From positions 248,001-312,000 of the forward strand of contig JALHMB010000002.1 of assembly GCA_022844275.1 (NCBI GenBank): a stretch of DNA of 64,000 nucleotides, read 5' to 3'. This document shows positions 8,969 through 17,729 of this stretch, in pieces; within the stretch, counting starts at the first letter, position 1, and every line of letters starts with the position of its first letter. The notes under the pieces were generated by a model. That model ran no database searches. It was not told the DNA's origin and saw nothing but the letters and a program-made list of their open reading frames with translations. The stretch is from Hyphomicrobiaceae bacterium. Its GTDB lineage: Bacteria > Pseudomonadota > Alphaproteobacteria > Rhizobiales > Hyphomicrobiaceae. A program made the translations under genes and the position numbers.

Positions 8969-9778
8969 TCAGATCAGCCGGCTGCGGTACAGCCGTCCGA
9001 AGCCCGAAATGTCGTCGTCGATGCCGGCGAGGCGCAGCATGTGCCAGGCGAGCGCGTGATTGCTGGACGTGACGGGCTTACCGATTTGCGCCTCTGCGGC
9101 CTCGACGATGCGTGCAACGCGCAGCGACGTGCACGACACGAACACGCCGTCGCAGGCGGCGGATTTGCCGAGGCGAACTACGGCATCCAGGATGGCCTTC
9201 GGCGTAATCCGGGCGACGACCGCATCATCGGCTTCGTTGAATGAGCCCATCACGGGAATATCGAGCCCGCGCTCGATCAATGCCCCGCGCAGGCGCGTAT
9301 TGATGTCTGCAGTATAGGGCGTGAGAAGTCCGACGCGCTTCACGCCGCTTGAGCGCAGTGCTGCGATTGCCGCCGTGACCGGGTCAGTGACGGCCGCTTT
9401 GGGGCGGACCGAGTGAATGAGCTCGGCGACACGAGGCTCCCCGATCACCATGGCGCCGGACGTGCAGGCAAATGCCACTACCGAGAGATCGACCATCGGC
9501 GGCAGCAGCTCGGTTGCCGGCACGATCAGCCCTTCCATCTCCTTCAGAGTCTCGGGCGTGATGTGCGGGCTGTTGTGGAGGCGTGCGCCGTAGAGAGCGA
9601 CGCCGGCAGATGGCCAAATGGCGCGGAACTCGTCCTCGATGGTCTGGTCTGTCTCGAGCACGAGCAGGCCGAGCGCGGCGCGCGATCCGACACCTTGATC
9701 GGTCTCGAACGGCAGCCCCTCGAGGTCCACCTCCAGAGGTGCCGGCTTGAACCCGGCCTGCGCGATATGCTCATTCAT
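8969..9778 (-). CDS. Maleate isomerase / arylmalonate decarboxylase family protein
   Basis: Member of the Asp/Glu racemase-like superfamily, 269 residues. Two active-site cysteines are visible: C105 in AFACTSGAM and C216 in FVSCTSLR. Arylmalonate decarboxylases keep only the second cysteine, whereas maleate cis-trans isomerases have both, so maleate isomerase-type chemistry is the better guess. GGAG lies 8 nt before the ATG. It is transcribed away from the TRAP operon at 9903, with 124 nt between the two starts. The pair may share a regulator and a substrate such as a C4-dicarboxylate. Exact substrate unknown. Confidence 0.82.
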   Translation of the reverse strand: MNEHIAQAGFKPAPLEVDLEGLPFETDQGVGSRAALGLLVLETDQTIEDEFRAIWPSAGVALYGARLHNSPHITPETLKEMEGLIVPATELLPPMVDLSVVAFACTSGAMVIGEPRVAELIHSVRPKAAVTDPVTAAIAALRSSGVKRVGLLTPYTADINTRLRGALIERGLDIPVMGSFNEADDAVVARITPKAILDAVVRLGKSAACDGVFVSCTSLRVARIVEAAEAQIGKPVTSSNHALAWHMLRLAGIDDDISGFGRLYRSRLI

Positions 9779-9902
9779 CAGGCACGCTCCGCTTAATTTG
9801 TGACTTTGACCAAAGTCGAATTTTCATTTGAACATACCGCACGAAACGTCGATCGAACAGGCAGTTAACTAGGCACACGCATATTTGGAGACTGATCTCG
9901 CG

Positions 9903-10985
9903 ATGGAAAACCGGCGGAAGGTACTTCAAGGGCTCGGCCTTGGCGGCGCGGCCTTGGCTGCTTCGGCGATGCAGCCATCCTCGCCTGCTTCGGCCCAGGC
10001 GCCGATCCGCTGGCGCGTCAATCATTTCTCCGGCGAGACGTCGATGTTCTACACATTGACGATCCTGCCGTTCGTGGAGCGCATCAAGCAGATCACCGGT
10101 GGCCGGCTCGTGCTTCAACCATTTCCCGGCGGCGTCATCGCGCCGCCGCTCGAGGCCTACAAGGCTGTCGAGGACGGCCTTGCCGATGCAGGTCATATGA
10201 CGCCGCTGTACATCGTCAATCGTGACCCGGTGAACTCGTTTTTCGCCGGACATCCAGGCGGTATGCCACCCGAGATGATGATGCACTGGATGTTCAAGGG
10301 CGGTGGCAAGGAGCTCCTTGCTGCGCACCGCCGTGAGACGATGGGAATGCATTCCATTCCCGTCAGCATGGGGCCTGCCGAAATCTGGCATTCCCACAAG
10401 CCGATCAAGGTGGCTGCCGATCTCAAGGGCCTCAAGTTCCGCGCTGCGGGCGCCTGGGCGCAGATCCTCAACGAGACATTCGGCGCCGCCGCAACGACTG
10501 TTGCGGGCTCCGAGGTGTACACGATGCTCGAGCGCAAGGGCGTCGATGTCGTCGAGTGGTCCGGCCCGGCCGAAAATCTCAAGACGGGCCTGCACAATGC
10601 GGCCCCGTACATCATCGTCCCCGGCGCGCACGCGAATAACTTCGCCTTCGAATTCATCGTGCCGACCAAGACATGGGATGCTTTGCCCGCGGATCTGAAG
10701 GTACAGATCGAGGCCGCCGGCCAGCTCGCCACTCTTGACTGCCTTATTGCGTGGACCTTGGAAGACATGGAAGCGATGAAGGCTATCCGCAAGGGCAAGG
10801 CGCAGATCGTCGAAGCCGATCCCTCGCTCATCAAGGATATCCGCGAGGCAGGGCGGGCCTGGGCTACGAAGCGTGCCGCGGAGCAGGAGGCGAAGGGCAA
10901 TCTCTGGATGAAGAAAGTCATGGAGTCGTACTACGGCTTCTATGACAGCTGGCTGCAGAATGCGTCCTACCGCGCCATCGACTGA
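9903..10985 (+). CDS. dctP: TRAP transporter substrate-binding protein (DctP family), Tat-exported
   Basis: Periplasmic receptor of a tripartite ATP-independent transporter, 360 residues. The N-terminus NRRKVLQ followed by a hydrophobic stretch and an ASAQA cleavage region is a twin-arginine signal. Body motifs such as IGLWE-like WHSHKPIKVAADLKGLKFRAAG and the conserved Arg before AAGAWA, which holds the substrate carboxylate, are typical of DctP proteins. GGAG lies upstream of the ATG at 9903. First gene of the long plus-strand run to 20062. Ligand not deducible beyond a carboxylated small molecule. Confidence 0.93.
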   Translation: MENRRKVLQGLGLGGAALAASAMQPSSPASAQAPIRWRVNHFSGETSMFYTLTILPFVERIKQITGGRLVLQPFPGGVIAPPLEAYKAVEDGLADAGHMTPLYIVNRDPVNSFFAGHPGGMPPEMMMHWMFKGGGKELLAAHRRETMGMHSIPVSMGPAEIWHSHKPIKVAADLKGLKFRAAGAWAQILNETFGAAATTVAGSEVYTMLERKGVDVVEWSGPAENLKTGLHNAAPYIIVPGAHANNFAFEFIVPTKTWDALPADLKVQIEAAGQLATLDCLIAWTLEDMEAMKAIRKGKAQIVEADPSLIKDIREAGRAWATKRAAEQEAKGNLWMKKVMESYYGFYDSWLQNASYRAID

Positions 10986-11037
10986 GACCGCTTGCCTGTT
11001 CGAGCAGTCGCATTTGGTCTCTGGGAAGTCTTAAACG

Positions 11038-11538
11038 ATGGCCGCATTTGCACGCTGGATCGAACGCCTCTCAGCGTTGTGCGGTGGATTGGCTGCACTG
11101 GCGGCGATCGCTCTCATCATCGTCACGATGTATGAGGTGATCGCGCGCTACGTGTTCCATTCTCCCACGTTGTGGGCGTTCGATGTCGCCTACATGCTCA
11201 ATGGTACGGCGTTCATCTTCGCCTGTGCCTTTGCGCTGCACAAGAACCAGCACGTGTCGGTCGATATTCTTGCGCAGTTCTTCAGCGAGGCGCTGAAACG
11301 CAAGATCGAGATCGTCACCTTCACCCTGCTTATTTTTCCGGCGTTTGGCTTTATCTGCTATTCCGCCTGGAGTCAGGCCTGGAAAGCCTTGATCACCGGC
11401 GAGATCGAGCAAGTCAGCCCCTGGCGACCGAAGATCTGGCCATTTCAGCTCGTGCTTGCGATTGGCTTGACCGCACTTTGGCTGCAGGTGCTGGCGCGGA
11501 TTCTCCACAATCCGCCTGCCGAAGAATCGACCCACTGA
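11038..11538 (+). CDS. dctQ: TRAP transporter small membrane subunit (DctQ family)
   Basis: 166-residue protein with four predicted membrane spans and the family pattern VIARYVFHSPTLWAFD around residues 34-50. It bridges the receptor and the large permease in the inner membrane. 52 nt after dctP and 4 nt before dctM, so co-transcribed. Confidence 0.92.
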   Translation: MAAFARWIERLSALCGGLAALAAIALIIVTMYEVIARYVFHSPTLWAFDVAYMLNGTAFIFACAFALHKNQHVSVDILAQFFSEALKRKIEIVTFTLLIFPAFGFICYSAWSQAWKALITGEIEQVSPWRPKIWPFQLVLAIGLTALWLQVLARILHNPPAEESTH

Positions 11539-11542
11539 TGGA

Positions 11543-12868
11543 ATGGTATTGATGGACAGCCTGCCCCTTGCTGCCTGGATGTTCCCGGCTGCTTTCGTCC
11601 TCATATTCGCCGGCGTCCCGATAGCGTTCAGTCTTATCGTCACGGCGGTGGCCTTTGCCCTGCCGATCTTTGGCGATCGCGCGGGTCTGCAGCTCTTCCG
11701 CTTCGTCGGCAATGTCGCGTCGAACTATGCTCTGGCCGCCGTTCCGCTCTTCATCTTCATGGGTGCGGTGCTCGAGCATTCCGGCATGGGCCGACGCGTC
11801 TTCGAAGCAATGAAACTCTGGCTCGGGCGCTTCCCTGGCGGCCTCGGCCTCGCGACCATGGCCATGTGCACGCTTTTCGCTGCCGGCACTGGCGTTGTGG
11901 GCGCCGTCGAAGTCATGGTCGGGCTTCTCGCGATCCCGCCAATGGTCAAGGCGAAATACTCGCGAAGTCTTATCTCGGGCGTCATCACGGGCGGCGGTTC
12001 CCTTGGCACCATGATCCCACCGTCGATCGTGGTCGTCATCTATGCGTCCGTGGCGCAGATCTCGGTCGGCGATTTGTTGGCCGCCGTGTTCATTCCCGGC
12101 TTCGTCATGGTGGGGTTGTTCTTCCTCTGGATCATCATCTACGCGCTGATCTTTCCGGAGGGGGCCCCGCGAACGCCCGCCGAGGAATTGGCCATGCCCT
12201 TTGGCGAGAAGGTCATGTTCACGATAAAGGCGCTGGTGCCTCCGGTCGCGCTCGTTTCCGCAGTCATCGGCTCCATTCTCACGGGCGTTGCCGCGGTCAC
12301 GGAGGCGGCGGCTGTTGGCGCAGTCGGTGCTGTCATCCTCAACATTCTCTATCGCGACTTCACGTGGAAGGGGACCTGGGAGGCCGCGGTGAAGACCGTC
12401 CTCATCTCGTCGATGATCCTGCTCATCGTGACGGGCGGCACCATGTTTACGAGCATTTTCCGCCTTCAGGGCGGCGCGCAGCTCGTCAACGACATCGTCG
12501 CCGCGCTGCAACTCGGCAATCTTGGTCTTCTGGTGCTCTTCCTTGTCATTGTTTTCATTCTGGGCGCGCTGCTGGACTGGGTCTCGATCGTCCTTATCTG
12601 CGTACCGCTGTTCACGCCGTTCCTCAGACCCGCAGGGATCGATCCGCTGTGGTTCGCCGTTCTGATGGTCATCATGATCCAGACGTCATATCTGACGCCG
12701 CCGATGGCTCCGGCGATCTTCTATCTGAGAAGCATTGCACCGAAGAACTTCCGCACCGAGGAAATGTACGTCGGCGTTCTTCCCTTCATTGCGTGCCAGA
12801 TGCTTACAGGTGTTATCGTCTTCCTCTGGCCCTGGACGGCGCTATGGTTGCCAACACTCAGTAAGTGA
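11543..12868 (+). CDS. dctM: TRAP transporter large permease (DctM family)
   Basis: 441-residue integral membrane protein with about twelve spans that couples sodium or proton entry to import. Visible family motifs include GVPIAFSLIVTA near the start, GVVGAVEVMVGLLAIPPM, GGGSLGTMIPPSIVVVIYA and the C-terminal LTPPMAPAIFYLRS. An ATG at 11552 is a possible second start. Complete, with no frameshift. Forms the transporter with the preceding two genes. Confidence 0.94.
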   Translation: MVLMDSLPLAAWMFPAAFVLIFAGVPIAFSLIVTAVAFALPIFGDRAGLQLFRFVGNVASNYALAAVPLFIFMGAVLEHSGMGRRVFEAMKLWLGRFPGGLGLATMAMCTLFAAGTGVVGAVEVMVGLLAIPPMVKAKYSRSLISGVITGGGSLGTMIPPSIVVVIYASVAQISVGDLLAAVFIPGFVMVGLFFLWIIIYALIFPEGAPRTPAEELAMPFGEKVMFTIKALVPPVALVSAVIGSILTGVAAVTEAAAVGAVGAVILNILYRDFTWKGTWEAAVKTVLISSMILLIVTGGTMFTSIFRLQGGAQLVNDIVAALQLGNLGLLVLFLVIVFILGALLDWVSIVLICVPLFTPFLRPAGIDPLWFAVLMVIMIQTSYLTPPMAPAIFYLRSIAPKNFRTEEMYVGVLPFIACQMLTGVIVFLWPWTALWLPTLSK

Positions 12869-12968
12869 CGGTTGTGCCGTACGCCCCAACGCTTGTGAAT
12901 ATGCGCCAACGGGCACTATGGTGGGACACCGGCCTCTGGCCAGCCTTTGGAATGAGTTTGGAGAGCAC

Positions 12969-13319
12969 ATGACCATCAAACGTATCGAAGCCGGCAAGCG
13001 CATGAGCCAAGCCGTCGTCCACAACGGGACGGTCTACCTTGCGGGGCAGGTCGCCCTCGAAGCGCCGGGCAAAAGCGTCGCTGAGCAGACGACCGCCGTC
13101 CTCGCGCGCATCGATCGCTTCCTCGCAGAAGCAGGCACGGACAAGACGAAGCTGCTCTCGGCGACCATCTGGCTCGTCGATATGTCCAAGTTCGAGGAGA
13201 TGAACGCGGTCTGGGACGCGTGGGTGGCGCCCGGCGCAGCACCGGCCCGGGCAACCGTCGAGTCAAAGCTCGCGGCACCGCAGTTCGCGGTCGAGATCGG
13301 CGTCATCGCGGCACTGTGA
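12969..13319 (+). CDS. RidA/YjgF family enamine/imine deaminase
   Basis: 116-residue trimeric-type protein that hydrolyses reactive enamines and imines formed by amino-acid-oxidising or PLP enzymes. The conserved Arg (R94 in PARATVES) that binds the substrate carboxylate is present, and PQFAVEIGVIAAL is the usual C-terminal strand. GGAG at 12959-12962 supports this start; longer in-frame extensions have no such site. Placed directly before a D-amino-acid dehydrogenase, whose product is an imino acid, so its job here is probably to release the keto acid and ammonia. Confidence 0.9.
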   Translation: MTIKRIEAGKRMSQAVVHNGTVYLAGQVALEAPGKSVAEQTTAVLARIDRFLAEAGTDKTKLLSATIWLVDMSKFEEMNAVWDAWVAPGAAPARATVESKLAAPQFAVEIGVIAAL

Positions 13320-13329
13320 GCGGGACGCC

Positions 13330-14583
13330 ATGCGCATTGTTGTCCTCGGAGCCGGCATCGTAGGCGTCACTACTGCCTATGAGTTGGCCTCCGACGGCCA
13401 CGAGGTGGTTGTCATCGACCGCCAGGACAAGGCCGCGATGGAGACGAGCTTCTCCAACGCGGGCATGGTATCGCCGGGACACGCCTACACATGGGCTTCA
13501 CCGCGCGCGCCCCGCATTCTCTGGGACTCGCTCTTCCGCGACGACGTGGCCTTGCGGCTGCGCTTGCGGCTCGATCCGGCCATGTGGCGCTGGTGCTGGC
13601 GCTTTCTAAGGGAATGCACGTCCGAGCGTTCCGCAATCAACACGGCACACAAGGTCCGGCTCTGCCTCTACTCGCTGGCGCGGTTCGGCGAGATCAACCG
13701 CCGCACCAAGCTCGACTACGATCGGCGCACCGTGGGCGCGATCTACGTCTACCGCGACAAGGATCATTTCGACCGAGGCGTCGGGTCCATGCGCATTCTC
13801 GCGGATAACGGTGTCACGCTGAAGCCCGTGAGCACGGATGAGGCCGTGACGATCGAGCCGGCACTCGCGCCCGACAGCGCCAACATCGCTGGCGCCATCT
13901 ACTGTCCGATCGACGAGTCCGGCGATTGCCACAAGTTCGCGAATGCGCTTGCCGCGCACTGCGAGGACGAGCTCAGCGTCAAGTTCCAGTGGTCGACGGA
14001 GATCACGGGTATCAGCACCGACGGCGATCGCGTGACGGGCATCGAGACCAGCAAGGGGCCGGTCGCGGCGGACGCCTACGTTCTGGCCTGTGGTTCCTAC
14101 AGTGCGGGCCTTGGGCGTCACGTCGGGATCAATATGCCGATCTATCCGGTAAAGGGCTATGCGCTCACGGTACCGGTCGACGGGCACAACGGTGCGCCGA
14201 GCCTGTGCGGCGTCGACGAGAAGTATCTCATCGCATGGTCCCGTCTCGGCGACCGGATGCGTGTTACCGCGACGGCGGACTTCGCCGGCTTCGATCGTTC
14301 GCTCAACGAGCGCGATTTCGCGCACATGCTGGCGACCATCCGCAAGCTCTTCCCGGATGCCGGCTCATACGAGAAGGCGAGCCGCTGGGCAGGCCTTCGT
14401 CCCATGACGCCGAAGGGTACGCCTATGCTCGGCACATCGCCCAAGCGCAATCTCTTCCTCAACACGGGGCATGGCCACATCGGCTGGACGATGTCGATGG
14501 GCTCGGCGCGCGTGGTGGCCGACGTCATCGCCGGGCGCAAGCCAGAGATCGACCTCAGTGGACTGACACTCGCAGATGCCTGA
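13330..14583 (+). CDS. D-amino-acid dehydrogenase (DadA-type FAD oxidoreductase)
   Basis: 417 residues of the DAO superfamily. The Rossmann motif VVLGAGIVGVTTAYELA is at residues 4-20, followed by the acidic ribose-binding end VVVIDRQ. The middle has AGMVSPGHAYTWASP, and the C-terminus has WAGLRPMTPKGTPMLG and NTGHGHIGWTMSMGSA, both typical of DadA. It oxidises a D-amino or secondary amino acid to an imino acid and passes electrons to the membrane quinone pool. 10 nt after ridA and overlapping the next gene by 8 nt. The true substrate could be a cyclic amino acid such as D-proline or hydroxyproline. Confidence 0.88.
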   Translation: MRIVVLGAGIVGVTTAYELASDGHEVVVIDRQDKAAMETSFSNAGMVSPGHAYTWASPRAPRILWDSLFRDDVALRLRLRLDPAMWRWCWRFLRECTSERSAINTAHKVRLCLYSLARFGEINRRTKLDYDRRTVGAIYVYRDKDHFDRGVGSMRILADNGVTLKPVSTDEAVTIEPALAPDSANIAGAIYCPIDESGDCHKFANALAAHCEDELSVKFQWSTEITGISTDGDRVTGIETSKGPVAADAYVLACGSYSAGLGRHVGINMPIYPVKGYALTVPVDGHNGAPSLCGVDEKYLIAWSRLGDRMRVTATADFAGFDRSLNERDFAHMLATIRKLFPDAGSYEKASRWAGLRPMTPKGTPMLGTSPKRNLFLNTGHGHIGWTMSMGSARVVADVIAGRKPEIDLSGLTLADA

Positions 14584-15568
14584 ACCATCGACGCTCATCA
14601 TAGACGCCTGCCAGTACTGCAACTGGTCGGAGGAAATACTCGGGCAGCTTCGCGCCGGAGGTGTCGACGCGATCCACGTGACGGTCTGCTACCACGAAGA
14701 CTTTCGCGAGACTGTCGAGAACCTGATCGATTGGAACCGCTATTTCGAAACATATGCCAGTCTGATCATGCCGGGACGCACGGCGGCGGATATCGACGCT
14801 GCGAAAGCCTCGGGGCGCACGGCCGTGTTCTTCGGCCTGCAGAACTGCTCGGCAATCGAGGACGACATCGGCCTTGTGGAGATCTTGCATACGCTCGGCG
14901 TACGCTTCATGCAGATTACCTACAACAATCAGTCACTGCTCGGGTCGGGCTGCTATGAGCCTGTCGATGCCGGTATTTCGCGCATGGGCAAGGAAGTTAT
15001 CGCGGAGATGAACCGCGTCGGTCTCGTCATCGATCTCTCTCATTCCGGCGAGCGGACGTGCCTGGAGTCGATTGACATCTCGGCCCGCCCGGTCTCGATT
15101 ACTCACGCCAATCCCTCGTCCTGGCACAAGGTTGCGCGCAACAAATCCGATGAAGTGCTGAAGGCGCTTGCCGCTCGCGGCGGGATGCTAGGCTTCTCGC
15201 TCTATCCGCTCCATCTGGCCGGCGGTTCGGCGTGCACACTCCAGAGCTTCACCGCGATGGTCGCCGAGACGGCCACAAAAATCGGCGTCGATCACATCGG
15301 CTTTGGCTCGGATCTCTGTCAAGGACAACCCGACAGCGTCGTCGAATGGATGCGCAACGGCCGCTGGACGAAGGGTGGCGCCAACATCGGTCTCGGCAAG
15401 GCGGTATTCCCGCCGCAGCCATCCTGGTTCCGCGATAACCGCGACTATCCGCTCATCCGCGATGGACTCGCGGGGCGCGGTTTCACGACCGCGGAGGTCG
15501 ACAAGATCATGGGCCGGAACTGGTACCGCTTCTTCGCGGAGTCTTTTGGCCCCACTGGAAAGCATTAA
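14576..15568 (+). CDS. Renal-dipeptidase-like (M19) protein lacking half of the zinc site
   Basis: 330 residues, recognisable as M19 from DLSHSGERT, PVSITHANPSSWH and HIGFGSDLCQG. In classical M19 dipeptidases a DGHND motif and a bridging Glu hold the first zinc. Here the motif reads DACQY (His to Cys, Asp to Tyr) and the Glu position is Gln (FGLQNC). The substrate-contact His of LTHN is Tyr (ITYNN). The two His of the second metal site remain. So it may bind one metal, act on another bond, or be a non-hydrolytic protein. M19 enzymes accept a C-terminal D-residue, which would fit the neighbouring D-amino-acid dehydrogenase. Confidence 0.85.
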   Translation: MPEPSTLIIDACQYCNWSEEILGQLRAGGVDAIHVTVCYHEDFRETVENLIDWNRYFETYASLIMPGRTAADIDAAKASGRTAVFFGLQNCSAIEDDIGLVEILHTLGVRFMQITYNNQSLLGSGCYEPVDAGISRMGKEVIAEMNRVGLVIDLSHSGERTCLESIDISARPVSITHANPSSWHKVARNKSDEVLKALAARGGMLGFSLYPLHLAGGSACTLQSFTAMVAETATKIGVDHIGFGSDLCQGQPDSVVEWMRNGRWTKGGANIGLGKAVFPPQPSWFRDNRDYPLIRDGLAGRGFTTAEVDKIMGRNWYRFFAESFGPTGKH

Positions 15569-15577
15569 AGGCGTGTC

Positions 15578-16588
15578 ATGAGTGAGCCTGTCATCCTGCA
15601 GATTGCCGAGATCGAGCGCCTCGCTTCGACGGCACTCAAGCACGCAGGCGCCCAGCCCGCCGCCGCAACGAGCCTCGCTGCCGCCATCGCCGCAGCCGAA
15701 CGTGACGGCATTTCCTCGCACGGTCTCGCTTATTTGCCGACCTACTGCCAGCATCTCCAGTGCGGCAAGGTAGTGCCCGAAGCGGTGCCGCATGTCGCGC
15801 GGCCGGCGCCGGGGATCGTCACTGTCGATGCGCAGTCCGGCTTTGCGCATCCGGCCATCGGCATGGGATTTGCCGAGCTGGTGCCGCTGGCGCGCGCCCA
15901 GGGCATCGCGACGCTCACCGTGCGCAATTCCTACAACTGCGGCGTGCTGGGCTATCACACCGAGAATCTCGCTCGCGCCGGCCTCGTTGGGCTCGGCTTC
16001 ACGAATGCGCCGGCGTCCATTGCAGCATCCGGCGGCAAGCGGCCGGTGCTCGGCACGAACCCGTGGTCGATCGCCGTGCCGGACGGGAAGGGCGGCGCTG
16101 CCATCGTCATCGACCAGAGCGCCAGTGTCGTCGCCAAGAGCGAGGTCATGAAGAAGTCGCGTCGCGGCGAGGCGATCCCGCTCGGCTGGGCGCTCGGCCT
16201 GGACGGCGAGCCGACGACGGATCCCGCGGTCGGCCTCAAGGGCACGATGGTGCCGGCGGGCGGATACAAGGGTGTCGGGTCGGCGATCCTCGTCGAGATC
16301 ATGGCGGCTTGTCTTGCCGGCGCGACGCTGGGCGTCGACGCGAGTCCATTCTCGGGCACGGCCGGCGGCCCGCCGAAGACGGGCCAGCTCTTCATTGCCA
16401 TCTCGCCCGATGCCGCATCATCGGGGCTGTTCGCCGAGCGCATTACGGGCCTCGTCTCGGCCCTGACGGCCGAGCCCGGCACGCATCTCGCAGGTTCCGG
16501 ACGCCTCAAGGCTCGCGCTCGCTCGCTCGCCGAGGGCATACGCGTGGACCGCGCGATCTACGACACCGTCCTGGGCCTGCAGGGCTGA
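15578..16588 (+). CDS. Ldh2/DpkA-family NAD(P)H oxidoreductase
   Basis: 336 residues of the malate/L-lactate dehydrogenase (non-Rossmann) family, which also includes ureidoglycolate dehydrogenase and the Δ1-piperideine/pyrroline-2-carboxylate reductases. The catalytic His is H48 in GISSHGL. NSYNCGVLGYHTE and PAGGYKGVGSAI are standard family segments. The Arg normally following SHG by three residues is missing (SHGLAYL), suggesting an altered substrate pocket. Because it follows an amino-acid oxidase and RidA, a cyclic-imine or keto-acid reductase role is the most natural reading. 9 nt after the M19 gene. Confidence 0.87.
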   Translation: MSEPVILQIAEIERLASTALKHAGAQPAAATSLAAAIAAAERDGISSHGLAYLPTYCQHLQCGKVVPEAVPHVARPAPGIVTVDAQSGFAHPAIGMGFAELVPLARAQGIATLTVRNSYNCGVLGYHTENLARAGLVGLGFTNAPASIAASGGKRPVLGTNPWSIAVPDGKGGAAIVIDQSASVVAKSEVMKKSRRGEAIPLGWALGLDGEPTTDPAVGLKGTMVPAGGYKGVGSAILVEIMAACLAGATLGVDASPFSGTAGGPPKTGQLFIAISPDAASSGLFAERITGLVSALTAEPGTHLAGSGRLKARARSLAEGIRVDRAIYDTVLGLQG

Positions 16589-16619
16589 GGAACACGACTG
16601 ACGAGCGAGGATAAAGGAC

Positions 16620-17723
16620 ATGAGTACGCGCGAGACCGTCGGTTTCATGGCCATGAAAGGCGCCGGCTACTATTCCAAGGCGACAACCGGCGCGCGAGAC
16701 GTCATCAACGAAGCCGTGCCGCTGATCATCGGCGCGGTCGACCGCATGAAGCTCAAGGACGATGCGACGTCGTTCCGCTCGGCGGACATCGGATGCGCCG
16801 ATGGTGGCACGTCGATCGGCATGTGGGGGCAAGTGCTCGGACACATACGCAAGGCAGTGCCGAGCCGTCCGATCGAGATGGTCTACTGCGATCTGCCGCG
16901 TAATGACTTCAGCCAAGTCTTCCGCAACATCCACGGTCTGACGGACGTCAAGAGCTATTACGGCGAGATTCCGGACGTCTATCCCTTTGCCTCGGGCACG
17001 TCGTTTCACCAGGCCATCTTTCCGCCGGCGAGCCTCAACCTCGCGTTCTCGGCGACGGCCTCGCACTACATCTCGAAAGTGCCGTGCAACATTTCGAACC
17101 ACGTGCACATGGTCGGCGCCAGTGGTGCCGAGCGTGCGGCCTATGAGGAGATCGGCCGTGTCGAATGGGACCGCCTGCTCGCTCTGCGCGCGCGTGAGCT
17201 CGTCCCAGGTGGTCGCCTCTGCTATCTCAATTTCGGCATCGACTCGCAGGGCCGCTATCTCGGCAGCACCGGCGGCGTCAGCATGTTCGATACTTACGAC
17301 AAGCTGTGGCGCGGTCTCGTCGACGACAAGATCATCACCGAGGCGGAGTACGCGGCGACCAACTTCCCGCAGGTCTACCGGACGGCCGATCAGTTCACCG
17401 CGCCTCTGAGGGACACATCGAGCGGCGCCTACAAGGCGGGCCTGCGCCTCGAGCACGTGGAAGAGCGCCATCTCGTCTGCCCTTACGCCAAGGCCTTCGC
17501 CGAGCACGGCGATGCGGCGCGCTTTGCCCGCGAGTACATCCCGACGCTCAGATCCTGGTCGGAACCGACGTTCGCGAGTGGCCTTTCCTCGGATCGTCCG
17601 CCGGAGCAGCGCGCCGAGATCCTCGACGAGTACTTCGGGCGCTACGAGAAGTTCGTCGCCGCCGATCCCAAAGGCCACGGCATGGACTACATCCACGTCC
17701 ATCTCATCTGCGTCAAAGAGTGA
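16620..17723 (+). CDS. SABATH-family SAM-dependent carboxyl methyltransferase
   Basis: 367 residues with the SABATH motif series: MKGAGYYSKATTGARDVI near the start, the SAM motif ADIGCADGG, YCDLPRNDFSQVF, the signature SFHQAIFPPASLNLAFSA followed by SHYISKVP, and LRARELVPGGRLCYL. Plant members methylate the carboxyl of salicylate, jasmonate, indole-acetate and similar acids; bacterial ones are little studied. No plant-like codon bias or introns are evident, and it sits neatly inside a bacterial operon (31 nt after Ldh2, 6 nt before the next gene). Its substrate is presumably a carboxylic acid imported or produced by this operon. Confidence 0.86.
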   Translation: MSTRETVGFMAMKGAGYYSKATTGARDVINEAVPLIIGAVDRMKLKDDATSFRSADIGCADGGTSIGMWGQVLGHIRKAVPSRPIEMVYCDLPRNDFSQVFRNIHGLTDVKSYYGEIPDVYPFASGTSFHQAIFPPASLNLAFSATASHYISKVPCNISNHVHMVGASGAERAAYEEIGRVEWDRLLALRARELVPGGRLCYLNFGIDSQGRYLGSTGGVSMFDTYDKLWRGLVDDKIITEAEYAATNFPQVYRTADQFTAPLRDTSSGAYKAGLRLEHVEERHLVCPYAKAFAEHGDAARFAREYIPTLRSWSEPTFASGLSSDRPPEQRAEILDEYFGRYEKFVAADPKGHGMDYIHVHLICVKE

Positions 17724-17729
17724 CGGGCA

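Noticed and set aside
11414-12511. 365-codon minus-strand frame inside the TRAP permease
   Set aside because: Antisense shadow of a GC-rich gene; the plus-strand DctM is complete with family motifs.
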